Shown here in pieces: positions 39,142 through 46,385 of a stretch of 64,000 nucleotides of DNA. The notes beneath the pieces are model-generated. The model worked only from the letters and a program-made list of their open reading frames with translations, was not told the origin of the DNA and did not search any database. The DNA is from Halobaculum magnesiiphilum. Its GTDB lineage: Archaea > Halobacteriota > Halobacteria > Halobacteriales > Haloferacaceae. The stretch lies in contig NZ_CP081958.1 of NCBI RefSeq assembly GCF_019823105.1, positions 124,001 through 188,000 of the forward strand, read 5' to 3'. Both the position numbers and the translations under genes were made by a program. How positions within the stretch are numbered: position 1 is the first letter of the stretch; the number at the start of each line of letters is the position of its first letter.

Positions 39142-39494
39142 CACGCGGCTGCGGTACCGTTTTCTTCACCCGAGTCGCTCAGTTCCTCAGCATCAAGGTC
39201 ACCGTCGAGATAGCGGTTCCCTTCCTCGGTGATGACGTATACTCCGTTCCCGAGGTGAGTCAGAAGCCCGTGATCCGCGAGCGTCGAAAGACGCCGAGAG
39301 ACGTGCTGCGGAGAGACTCGGATGTAATCAGATTCAGATAGCTCTGTAGGGGATCCGGACCCCTCATTCCGGATTATTTCGAGGAGTCGATCATCCCAGA
39401 GAGTCATCCACGTAGCAGATCGCCGCATCTGAATCCACATCCGTGGCGTCGTCACCTTATTCCGGTGTATAATCCAATTGGGTGAAAAGACCAC
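39141..39494 (-). CDS. PhiH1-repressor-like winged-helix protein
   Basis: A 117-residue regulator. The core ATWMTLWDDRLLEIIRNEGSGSPTELSE, then VSPQHVSRRLSTLADHGLLTHLG with wing VYVITEEGNRYLDGDLDAEEL, matches haloarchaeal virus repressors. GTG 39494 lies about 23 bp from a TATATAGG box at 39513-39520, consistent with a leaderless start. An internal ATG (MWIQMRRSATW) would give a 99-residue version. It faces the rightward integrase module across 159 bp that hold a 12-bp palindrome and two hairpins, and is the likely master lysogeny repressor. Confidence 0.78.
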   Translation of the reverse strand: MVFSPNWIIHRNKVTTPRMWIQMRRSATWMTLWDDRLLEIIRNEGSGSPTELSESDYIRVSPQHVSRRLSTLADHGLLTHLGNGVYVITEEGNRYLDGDLDAEELSDSGEENGTAAA

Positions 39495-39522
39495 CGGGTA
39501 GTTCAGTCATAACCTATATGTG

Positions 39523-39534
39523 ATGAGACCTCAT
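39523..39534. promoter_or_regulatory. candidate repressor operator
   Basis: ATGAG-AC-CTCAT is a short palindrome next to the TATATG box at 39515-39520, between the divergent repressor and integrase-module promoters. This is where an autoregulating repressor would bind. Sequence alone cannot prove binding. Confidence 0.45.
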
Positions 39535-39596
39535 TTGCGGAGTTGCGAGACCCGAAGCGCGATCCAGTTGGTAGGTATGAGATAATCTCGGTTCCG

Positions 39597-39653
39597 CCGG
39601 CGCGGTGCTGCAACACCGCGCCGGGGGCGGGTTTCGTGCGGAAGCACGAACCC
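39597..39653 (+). promoter_or_regulatory. two tandem stem-loops in the leader of the integrase module
   Basis: Hairpin 1 at 39597-39624 has perfect 11-bp arms (CCGGCGCGGTG / CACCGCGCCGG) with loop CTGCAA. Hairpin 2 at 39629-39653 pairs GGGTTTCGTGC with GCACGAACCC (one bulged T) and loop GGAA, and ends on the base before ATG 39654. With transcription from the TATATG box at 39515 this gives a 5' leader of roughly 110 nt. Such a leader is unusual in Halobacteria and suggests control at RNA level or a protein operator. Confidence 0.6.
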
Positions 39654-39974
39654 ATGTCAGCGAAACCAGTCGCGGGCGATCAAGCCCGCACCGACGGAGA
39701 GGAGTCGATTTCTGATAACAGCAGCGGATGCGCCGCCTGCGGAGCGGCCCCCGACGGCGTCCGCGTTCTCGGGAACAAGCAGGTTCCCGTGTGCGCCGAG
39801 CACGCGAGCGCCGACCCCCGCGAGGGCGACACCATCGTCTACGACGTGGGGATGCGCACCCGCGGCGTCGTCATCGGTCGCAACGGCGACAGCGTCCACG
39901 TCGCCGGCGTCGCCGAGGAATGGATCACGGTCGGGCAGGTGCTCGACGTGATCGAGCGCGACGGAGGTGCCTGA
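39654..39974 (+). CDS. zinc-binding hypothetical protein
   Basis: A 106-residue protein (ATG 39654). A disordered N-terminus is followed by a CAACGAAP knuckle and VPVCAEH (CxxC...CxxH zinc site, about residues 25-50). A small beta barrel comes next (GDTIVYDVGMRTRGVVIGRNGDSVHVAGV). It is the first gene of a four-gene rightward unit ending in the integrase. Small partners of the integrase in halovirus SNJ2 occupy a comparable position, so an accessory role in recombination is possible. A longer frame upstream would read through both hairpins. Confidence 0.6.
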   Translation: MSAKPVAGDQARTDGEESISDNSSGCAACGAAPDGVRVLGNKQVPVCAEHASADPREGDTIVYDVGMRTRGVVIGRNGDSVHVAGVAEEWITVGQVLDVIERDGGA

Positions 39975-40096
39975 TGGCCCGCACCACCTACACGGTCGCG
40001 GGCGGCCGCTACGGCACGACCGACTCGGCCGAGGTCGCCGAAGTGTGGTCGCGGGCGGGCGTTCCCGTCACCGCCGTCACGGAGCCCGACGCATGA
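39974..40096 (+). CDS. 40-residue microprotein
   Basis: ATG 39974 shares its A with the previous TGA, and the stop overlaps the next ATG (40093). The sequence (ARTTYTVAGGRYGTTDSAEVAEVWSRAGVPVTAV) suggests a strand-helix-strand. The overlaps support translation; the function is unknown. Confidence 0.5.
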   Translation: MARTTYTVAGGRYGTTDSAEVAEVWSRAGVPVTAVTEPDA

Positions 40097-40302
40097 GCGT
40101 CGACGTACTGCCCGAGGTCGCCTACGAGAGCGACAAGCGCGGGGCCAACGGCGGAAAACTCCACCTCGTCCCGGACTGTCCACAGCTCGCGGCGACGACG
40201 CCGCGGGAGGTGTCGCTCGACGCCTTCCCGCCCGCCCATCGGAACTGGTGCGGCGTGTGCGGCCCGGACGACGATCCCGACGCCGGAGGTGCGTCCGCGT
40301 GA
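40093..40302 (+). CDS. small cysteine-containing protein upstream of integrase
   Basis: A 69-residue protein (ATG 40093). GKLHLVPDCPQLAATTP and RNWCGVCGPDD carry Cys and His spaced as in treble-clef-like sites seen in haloviral small proteins. It overlaps the integrase GTG by four bases (GTGA), so it is translated with it and could be an integrase cofactor. Confidence 0.6.
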   Translation: MSVDVLPEVAYESDKRGANGGKLHLVPDCPQLAATTPREVSLDAFPPAHRNWCGVCGPDDDPDAGGASA

Positions 40303-41327
40303 CGAACCTCCAACCGCTCGGGCCGAGCGAGGCCGTCGAGATGTACTTGCAGAGCCGCGAGCCCGAGGTCTCCGTGAAGACGCTGCAGAACCACCGGTAC
40401 CGACTCAGCCACTTCGTCGCGTGGTGTCGCGAGGAGGAGATCGAGAACCTCAACCGCCTCACGGGGCGGATGCTCCACCAGTATCGGACGTGGCGCGCCG
40501 AGCAGGTGAAACGCGTCACGCTCGTCAACGAGCTGCGGACGGTGCAGCAGTTCCTCGGGTTCGCGGCGTCGATCGACGGCGTCGAGGAGGGGATGCGCGA
40601 GCGCGTCCGTATCCCGCCGCTCGATCCGGAGGAGGAGGCGCGCGATGTCCGGCTCGAAACTGAGCGCGCCCAGGAGATCCTCACGCACATGGAGCGGTAC
40701 GAGTACGCCAGCCGCGACCACGTCATCATGCTGCTGCTGTGGCACAGCGGGATCCGGCTGGGGACGCTCCGGTCTATCGACGTTGACGACTACGATTCGG
40801 ACGGCCGGTGCATCGACATCCGGCATCGTCCGGAGTCCGAGACGCCGCTGAAGAACGGCGATGCGGCCGAGCGGGCGATCTCGGTGTCTGAGCACTACTG
40901 CAAGGTGCTCGACGATTACATCGAGCACAACCGGCACAACGTCCGCGACGACTACGGTCGCCGACCGCTCATTTCGAGCCAACACGGCCGGCTTTCGTCG
41001 GCGCCGATCCGACAGGCGGTGTATCAGTGGACGCTACCGTGCACGATCGGCTCGTGCCCACACGACCAAGACCCGGAGACGTGCGAGTGGGCCGTTCGCG
41101 ATTCGAGGGCGGGGTGTCCGTCCTCGCGGTCGCCGCACGCGATCCGCCGCGGCGCGATCACGCACCAACTGCGGAACCACGTTCCCCAGAACGTCGTTGA
41201 GGAGCGGAGCAACGTCTCCGGCGAGGTGCTGGAGCAACACTACGATCAGCGCACCGAGCGCGAGAAGATGGAGGTGCGTCGTGAGTTCCTCGACGCCCTC
41301 GACAGCGATACGGAGGGTACCCGATGA
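40299..41327 (+). CDS. int: tyrosine recombinase (provirus integrase)
   Basis: A 342-residue integrase. A SAM-like N-terminal domain (VSVKTLQNHRYRLSHFVAWC) is followed by the catalytic domain with Arg 153 (HSGIRLGTLRSI), Lys 185 (ETPLKNG), His 280/Arg 283 (SPHAIRRGAIT) and the nucleophile Tyr 315 (LEQHYDQRTE). A Cys-rich insert (TIGSCPHDQDPETCEW..) before the HxxR box is typical of haloarchaeal integrases related to that of SNJ2. The start is GTG 40299 because it overlaps the previous stop. It lies 79 bp from attR and should catalyse integration into the tRNA-Ala end. Confidence 0.93.
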   Translation: MTNLQPLGPSEAVEMYLQSREPEVSVKTLQNHRYRLSHFVAWCREEEIENLNRLTGRMLHQYRTWRAEQVKRVTLVNELRTVQQFLGFAASIDGVEEGMRERVRIPPLDPEEEARDVRLETERAQEILTHMERYEYASRDHVIMLLLWHSGIRLGTLRSIDVDDYDSDGRCIDIRHRPESETPLKNGDAAERAISVSEHYCKVLDDYIEHNRHNVRDDYGRRPLISSQHGRLSSAPIRQAVYQWTLPCTIGSCPHDQDPETCEWAVRDSRAGCPSSRSPHAIRRGAITHQLRNHVPQNVVEERSNVSGEVLEQHYDQRTEREKMEVRREFLDALDSDTEGTR

Positions 41328-41405
41328 TTCAATTCAATTTTACCTCGTGGACGGTAGAAATCGAATCGAACTGGCAGACGGCGGCGGGGTCGCGAGTCAC
41401 CGACC

Positions 41406-41472
41406 CCCACCGAGTCCACTCGAAATTTACCTTCTGGAGAGGGAGCGCTACTCCCCGATTCCAGCCTTCTCA
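41406..41472 (+). repeat. attR of the provirus
   Basis: The 29-bp perfect core 41406-41434 matches attL. The next 38 bp (41435-41472) match 20919-20956 with four differences. To the right of the core lies original chromosomal DNA. No tRNA body precedes it, so this is the displaced end. Confidence 0.92.
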
Positions 41473-41694
41473 CGGGTGTTTTCGGGCGGAGTCCGTCGAC
41501 CGTGAGCGGCGTCCGCGTCCGTGGATGGTCATCTCAGCACCCGTACCGATGACAGTGACGGGTCGGTTATCCACCGATAGTTATCACTTTTGATTCTCTC
41601 TCCGATCCAATTATTACACAGAAGGGTCGTACCGTATCAACACAGTACCGCCGGGGGGCGACTCCCTTCGGGGAGGGCTGTGGAACGAGAACAA
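41473..41694 (+). promoter_or_regulatory. pilin promoter and leader region
   Basis: This holds the upstream DNA of the two pilin genes. An AT-rich AATTATTA box at about 41609-41616 is followed by a leader of about 55-60 nt. The leader contains a stem CTCCC-TTCG-GGGAG (41662-41675), a UUCG-type tetraloop. No gene is convincing between 41328 and 41694. Confidence 0.45.
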
Positions 41695-42099
41695 ATGAAC
41701 TTCAACGCACTCTTCGACGACGACCGTGCAGTCAGCCCGGTGATCGGTGTGATCCTGATGGTGGCGATCACGGTGATCCTCGCGGCTGTCATCGGTTCGT
41801 TCGTCTTAGGTCTGGGGAACAGCGTGCAGCAAACGGCACCGAACGCGAACTTCCAGTTCAATTACAATGATACCGATGGAGTTGCAGCCACTCACACCGG
41901 CGGCGACTCGATTCCGGAGAGTCAGCTAAACGTAACGACTGGTGAACAGACTACCAGCGACTGGAGCGGAAGTGGCGATGTCTCCGCTGGAGACAACTCC
42001 AGTTACATCGTTTATGGAACCGATGACACCGTTCGCGTGATCTGGACCTCGGAGAACGGCGACACGACCCAGACGCTCGCGCAGGAGTCGACGCCCTGA
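41695..42099 (+). CDS. archaeal type IV pilin (PilA-like)
   Basis: A 134-residue pilin precursor (ATG 41695). The short class III signal (MNFNALFDDDR) ends before AVSPVIGVILMVAITVILAAVIG, the conserved H-domain, and would be cut by PibD. The mature head is short, acidic and Thr/Asn/Gly-rich with several N-glycosylation sequons (NVT, NSS). It assembles into adhesive pili via the hydrophobic helix. A near twin follows 6 bp later; the pilus motor genes lie 5 kb to the right. Confidence 0.9.
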   Translation: MNFNALFDDDRAVSPVIGVILMVAITVILAAVIGSFVLGLGNSVQQTAPNANFQFNYNDTDGVAATHTGGDSIPESQLNVTTGEQTTSDWSGSGDVSAGDNSSYIVYGTDDTVRVIWTSENGDTTQTLAQESTP

Positions 42100-42105
42100 A
42101 CCACG

Positions 42106-42543
42106 ATGAACTTCAAACAACTCCTCGACTACGACCGCGCGGTTAGTCCGGTGATCGGCGTGATCCTGATGGTCGCCATCACGGTGATCCTCGCGGCAGT
42201 TATCGGCTCGTTCGTCCTCGGGTTGGGGAACAGCGTCCAGCAGACGACGCCGAACGCGAACTTCCAGTTCGACTACAGCGAGACGGACGGCGGTGACTAC
42301 AACGTCACTGCTACTCATACGGGGGGAAGCACGCTGAACGACCAGAACACGGGGCTGGTTTCGTTGAACGCCAGCGGTGGCCCGTCAAAGGCGTTCGGGC
42401 TCCCCGTATCCGCCGGGACCTCGGCCAATCTGAGCACCGACCACGGCGGGAATGTCTCCGCCGGGACCACCGTCCGCGTGCTCTGGACCTCGCAGAACGG
42501 CGAGACCTCGCAGGCGCTCGCGACCGGCGAGACGCCCTCGTAA
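42106..42543 (+). CDS. archaeal type IV pilin (PilA-like), tandem paralogue
   Basis: A 145-residue pilin precursor whose first 55 residues are almost identical to the preceding pilin (D-R-A-V-S-P-V-I-G-V-I-L-M; GSFVLGLGNSVQQT). The head domain has diverged but keeps the C-terminal VRVLWTSQNGET pattern (VRVIWTSENGDT in the twin). Sequons NVT, NAS and NLS are present. This is a recent tandem duplication with head variation, probably giving heteropolymeric or alternative pili. Confidence 0.9.
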   Translation: MNFKQLLDYDRAVSPVIGVILMVAITVILAAVIGSFVLGLGNSVQQTTPNANFQFDYSETDGGDYNVTATHTGGSTLNDQNTGLVSLNASGGPSKAFGLPVSAGTSANLSTDHGGNVSAGTTVRVLWTSQNGETSQALATGETPS

Positions 42544-42655
42544 CGTCCCCGACAGTCTTTTCGCCAGTTATCGCCGACGAACGGAACTCGCCACAGCAAT
42601 CAACCCTAATACTCGGGAACGAACGTTTATTTCACAGGCCGCCGTCGATACGACG

Positions 42656-44083
42656 ATGCCTTTGTGGGGGGATGACGACCGGCGGGCACAGGGCGACGTG
42701 ATCAGCGTCGTCCTCCTGCTGGCGATCACCATCGCGGGCGCGACGGCGGTCGTCGCGCTCGGCGGCGACGCCATCGGCGGGATCCAGCAGTCGGCCACGA
42801 CGGGCGCGGCCGAACAGTCGATGACGCAGCTCGACTCGAAGGCGAGCCTCGTCGCCCACGGCGGGAGCGACACCCAGCGGGTGCGACTGGTCGGCAGTTC
42901 CGGTGCGACGCGACGCGTCGAAGCAGACGCGGGCTGGATGAACATCTCGGTGTACAACGCCAGCACGGGCGACTTCGAGTACGAGATCACGAACACGACG
43001 CTGGGCGCGGTCGTCTACCGCGACGGCGACACGTCCGTCGCGTACCAGGGCGGGGGCATCTGGCGGCGGTCCGGCAACGGCAGCGCGATGGTGTCGCCGC
43101 CGGAGTTCCACTACCGCGGCACGACGCTGACGCTCCCGCTCGTGTCCGTCGGCGGCGACGAGCGCCTCGATGGCGAGGTCGTCGTCCGGCGTTCGAGCGA
43201 CCCCACCGCGGTATACCCGGACGAGGACTCCGACCGCGCGAATCCCCTCGACGAGGGGGTCGTCGTGATCACCGTCGGCAGCGAGTACTACGACGCGTGG
43301 GGCCGGTTCTTCGAACAGCGCACCAGCGGCGAGGTGTCGATCCACCACGGGAACCGAACCGCGCGGACGGAGCTGGTCGTCCCGTTCGAGACCGAGTTCG
43401 ACAACGTCGTCGCCTCGACCTCCGCGGGCGGGATCTCGGCCAATCCCGGGCCGCCGCCGGAGCCGTACCGCGACGGGGTCGTGCAGCCGTCCGCAGACGA
43501 CGTGATCGAGTCCCACATCGAGGAGTGCCAGACGGACCCCGACGCCTGCGTCGACGAGACCGAGAGCGACTTCGACACCGGTGACATGGACGGCGGCGAG
43601 ACGTACTTCTTCGACGGCGACTACGGCGGCGACCTCTCGATCGACACGTCCGACGGGAACGTCTCGGTCGTCGTCGACGGCGACTTCGACGCCGGCGACG
43701 TGGACGTGACCGGGGGGAACTCGACTACCTGGTACGTCCGCGAGGACTTCTCCGTGAGCGGCGATGTCAACCCCGACGGTCCCGCGAGCCAACTCCGCGT
43801 GCTCGTCCACTCCGACGGGGACGTCTCGTTCAACGGGAACTACCTGTTCGTCGGGTTCGTGTACGCGCCCGGATCCGACGTGGACCTCAACGGCGGGGGC
43901 GGTCCGGGGACGAACTTCGAGGGCGGCCTCGTCGGCGACACGATCGACGTGAACGGACAGCCGAACGACTTCGAGTACGACCCGAGCGTCGGGACGATCG
44001 ACCTCGACGTGAGCGCGTCGAACGCCCCCCGGATCACCTACCTCCACGTTTCGGTCACCGAGATCGAGGTCGACGAGGACTGA
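42656..44083 (+). CDS. large pilin-like surface protein
   Basis: A 475-residue protein (ATG 42656) with an archaeal pilin-like N-terminus, DRRAQGDVISVVLLLAITIAGATAVVALGG. A beta-rich region resembles the other haloarchaeal pilin-like proteins of this cluster. A C-terminal part from about residue 300 has repeated Asp/Gly strands (YFFDGDYGGDLSIDTSDGNVSVVVDGDFDAGDV), as in right-handed beta-helix or polymer-forming surface domains. It is likely a minor or tip pilin with a large head. It lies 112 bp after the pilins on the same strand. Confidence 0.75.
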   Translation: MPLWGDDDRRAQGDVISVVLLLAITIAGATAVVALGGDAIGGIQQSATTGAAEQSMTQLDSKASLVAHGGSDTQRVRLVGSSGATRRVEADAGWMNISVYNASTGDFEYEITNTTLGAVVYRDGDTSVAYQGGGIWRRSGNGSAMVSPPEFHYRGTTLTLPLVSVGGDERLDGEVVVRRSSDPTAVYPDEDSDRANPLDEGVVVITVGSEYYDAWGRFFEQRTSGEVSIHHGNRTARTELVVPFETEFDNVVASTSAGGISANPGPPPEPYRDGVVQPSADDVIESHIEECQTDPDACVDETESDFDTGDMDGGETYFFDGDYGGDLSIDTSDGNVSVVVDGDFDAGDVDVTGGNSTTWYVREDFSVSGDVNPDGPASQLRVLVHSDGDVSFNGNYLFVGFVYAPGSDVDLNGGGGPGTNFEGGLVGDTIDVNGQPNDFEYDPSVGTIDLDVSASNAPRITYLHVSVTEIEVDED

Positions 44084-44126
44084 GCCGCGCCGAACCTCGA
44101 AGGGGACCTCCGCCGGTCAGATCGTG

Positions 44127-44885
44127 TTACCCCTCTAACTCCACGGAGACGGTCGTCTGCTGGACGACCACGCTGTCCACCTCGAACCGGTAGGTGACCT
44201 CGCCGTCGTCCGGGTCGTCGTCGACGGCGGTGAACCCCTCGGACTCGAAGTAGCGCTTCCAGGCGTCCGCCCGGGGCGATTCCACGGTGACGGTAACCGT
44301 CACATCGTCGTCATCGTCACCCGCGGCGACTTTGCCCGCGATGCCCCGCCCCGTCACCTGCCCACGGATCAGCACGGTTGAACTCCCGCCGAACGCGACG
44401 CGATCGCCGGTTCGGTCGGTGACGACCAGCGGGATCAGCGCGTGGTCGTCGTCGATCACCCACCCCGGCTCCGAGCGCATCACGGCGGCGTCGCCGTCCT
44501 GCCTGAACACCGCGCCGTGCGCGGAGGCGACCGTCGTGTCGCCCTCGCTGTAGGTGATCGGCGTGCTCTCGTCGGAGACGGTGAAGTTCTCCCCCCTGGC
44601 GGGGTTCGGCGTCGTCGCGTTCACCGTGATCGTCGTCGACCCGTTCACCGCCAGTGTGCCGCCGTTGAGCTTGATCTCGGTCGCGCGGCTGGGCGCACCC
44701 TCCCGCGAGAGGTCGTCGAGATTGTCGTCGAGCACGTCGAACGCCCGCTCCATGTTTTCGAGCTGTTCGCCCGTCCGGAACTCCTCCAACGCCGGGTACC
44801 CCGCTGCGTACACGGTCCCGACGGTGAGCACGATCAGGGAGAACACCAACACGAACCCGATCGCGTCGCTTTGCGCGCGGCTCAC
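44127..44885 (-). CDS. pilin-like protein (DUF7289-type)
   Basis: A 252-residue protein with N-terminal RAQSDAIGFVLVFSLIVLTVGTVYAAG, a class III-like prepilin signal and H-domain. A heptad helix (LENMERAFDVLDDNLDDL) and a beta-rich head follow, with Cys absent and glycosylation sequons NGS, NAT and NFT. It is probably a minor pseudopilin of the PilB/PilC system encoded upstream. It overlaps the next-upstream gene by four bases, and the whole run 44127-52640 is one operon-like block. Confidence 0.75.
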   Translation of the reverse strand: MSRAQSDAIGFVLVFSLIVLTVGTVYAAGYPALEEFRTGEQLENMERAFDVLDDNLDDLSREGAPSRATEIKLNGGTLAVNGSTTITVNATTPNPARGENFTVSDESTPITYSEGDTTVASAHGAVFRQDGDAAVMRSEPGWVIDDDHALIPLVVTDRTGDRVAFGGSSTVLIRGQVTGRGIAGKVAAGDDDDDVTVTVTVESPRADAWKRYFESEGFTAVDDDPDDGEVTYRFEVDSVVVQQTTVSVELEG

Positions 44886-45373
44886 GCCTCCCGCACCTCC
44901 AGTTGGCCGCCGGCGTAGACGATCTCCACGTCGCCGCCCGACAGGGTCGTCTCGGCGACGGGCGTGCGCGTCGGGGCCGCCACCGTCACCGAGACTCGCG
45001 TGCCTGTCGCGGTCAGCTCGATCGTCGCTGGTGACCCTGGCTCAATGGCGATCGAGTAGGTGCTGCCGGCGACCGTCTCGGGGTACGTACCCCGTACGCT
45101 TACCTCGCTCCCGCCGGCGGCGACGAGGCGGTCCGCGGCCATGAGGCGCGAGGAGAGCTGCTGGCCGACCACCTCCATCGCCTCGCGCGTCGTGTCCTCG
45201 CGCTGGCTCTCGACGGCGCCGCCGGCCGCGACGAGCAGGCCGCTGATCAGCAGCGCCGTGATCCCCAGCGTCAACACGTACGAGAGGGTCGTCGCGGTCC
45301 CGCGGTCCCGGTGGGGTCGCGACCTCGCCCCGTCCGATCGCGTTCCGGCGCCCGGTCGACGAGGGTCACTCAT
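44882..45373 (-). CDS. pilin-like protein (DUF7266-type)
   Basis: A 163-residue protein with a basic N-terminal region (about 25 residues), then DRGTATTLSYVLTLGITALLISGLLVAAGG, a pilin-type hydrophobic segment. A helix (EAMEVVGQQLSSRLMAADRLV) and a small beta head ending in DVEIVYAGGQLEVREA follow. This is a minor pseudopilin; the ATG 45373 lies within the end of the previous gene. Confidence 0.72.
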   Translation of the reverse strand: MSDPRRPGAGTRSDGARSRPHRDRGTATTLSYVLTLGITALLISGLLVAAGGAVESQREDTTREAMEVVGQQLSSRLMAADRLVAAGGSEVSVRGTYPETVAGSTYSIAIEPGSPATIELTATGTRVSVTVAAPTRTPVAETTLSGGDVEIVYAGGQLEVREA

Positions 45374-46385
45374 CGCGTTCCCCCGGCGCGACGCGGACGG
45401 TTTCCGCGTACGTCACCTCGCTGGTTCGGTAGTCGATCGGCACCTCGACCGCGTACACCGCCGGCACACTGTACGGCTCGTCGGCCGACGGCGTCGCCGA
45501 GAGGTTCCCCGCCGAGACCGACCCGGACCCGGCCGTCCGGACCGTCAGGTCGTACCCGCCGGCGGCGCGGTCGCCGTTGCGGACGAGCATGTCGTACCCG
45601 TCGGTCGTCGCGCCGCCGGCAACGTCGCCGCCGAACGCCAGCCCCGGGCAGTCGACGCCGCCGAGGCGTCCCCCGGTGAAATCGACCGTGGCGTTCGACG
45701 CCGACACCGAGCAGACCTGGCTCGTCGCCGATGCGGGCTCGCCGGCCGGCTTGACGGCGACGGCGATCGTTCCGCTGCTGCTGTTCTCGTACACGTACGC
45801 GTGCCACGCCGCGCTCCCGTTGGTCACCACGACGTGGAAGGCGTCGTCGGGATCGCTCTCGGAGGCCGGTTCCAGCGAGTTCGCCGTCACGACGGCGACG
45901 AACCCGCGCGTCGCGTTGCCGTCGCTGGCGCGTTCCAGGTCGGTCGCGACGGTCCAGTCGGCGTCATCGCTGACGTTCGTGAACTGCCGCGGGTCGTCCG
46001 CAGTCCCGTTCTGCCGCACCAGCGATCCGTTGGTGTAGGTTGCGGCGTCCACGTCAGCGCGGGCGCTGGCGGCGCGCCGGGCGGCTGACTCGCGCAACTC
46101 CGAGTCGAGGGCGGCGAGCCCCGCGGTGACGTTCTCCTCCAGCGGCTCACGATCGTCGTACTCGGCGGCGTTCTCCCGGTCGACGATCCCGCCGGCGCCG
46201 TCGACGACGGACGAGCGATAGCCGAGTACGTCGCGCTCGCCGACGCCGTTGTCGCGGGTCGCGAGGTTCTCGGTGAAGATCGCGGTGTTCGCGAGCAACA
46301 CCAACGCGACGAGCACGATCGCGAGCGCGAACCCCGCGACGAGCACGAGCTGTCCGCGGCCGTCGCCGTCCATCAGATCCGCCAT
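45366..46385 (-). CDS. pilin-like protein (DUF7261-type)
   Basis: A 339-residue protein. The N-terminus DGDGRGQLVLVAGFALAIVLVALVLLANTAIF is a prepilin-like signal/H-domain. An amphipathic helix and a large acidic head with many sequons (NVT, NGS, NGT, NVS, NSS) follow. Two Cys (QVCSV, VDCPG) could form a disulfide. It is the largest minor pilin of this operon. ATG 46385 is used; an ATG four codons in is possible. Confidence 0.72.
   Translation of the reverse strand: MADLMDGDGRGQLVLVAGFALAIVLVALVLLANTAIFTENLATRDNGVGERDVLGYRSSVVDGAGGIVDRENAAEYDDREPLEENVTAGLAALDSELRESAARRAASARADVDAATYTNGSLVRQNGTADDPRQFTNVSDDADWTVATDLERASDGNATRGFVAVVTANSLEPASESDPDDAFHVVVTNGSAAWHAYVYENSSSGTIAVAVKPAGEPASATSQVCSVSASNATVDFTGGRLGGVDCPGLAFGGDVAGGATTDGYDMLVRNGDRAAGGYDLTVRTAGSGSVSAGNLSATPSADEPYSVPAVYAVEVPIDYRTSEVTYAETVRVAPGERDE

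Larger units (their letters stand above)
20890..41434. mobile_element. integrated icosahedral-virus-like provirus (about 20.5 kb)
   Basis: The element is bounded by direct repeats at a tRNA 3' end, with its tyrosine integrase just inside attR. It carries an early rightward module, a leftward virion module with a packaging ATPase and two neighbouring putative capsid proteins, an AT-rich cargo zone, and winged-helix repressors. The order ATPase, small membrane protein, smaller capsid protein, larger capsid protein, single-TM protein matches my recollection of SH1/HHIV-2/SNJ1-type viruses (Halopanivirales). No tail, portal, terminase or HK97 genes are seen. All genes look intact, so it may be inducible. 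Confidence 0.85.

Noticed and set aside
39543-39653. Upstream extension of the 39654 gene
   Set aside because: It needs a TTG start and would translate both perfect hairpins; ATG 39654 directly after the second hairpin is more plausible.
41324-41593. 89-codon frame overlapping the integrase stop (ATGA)
   Set aside because: It reads straight through attR, so its second half would be host DNA created by integration. No domain is visible.
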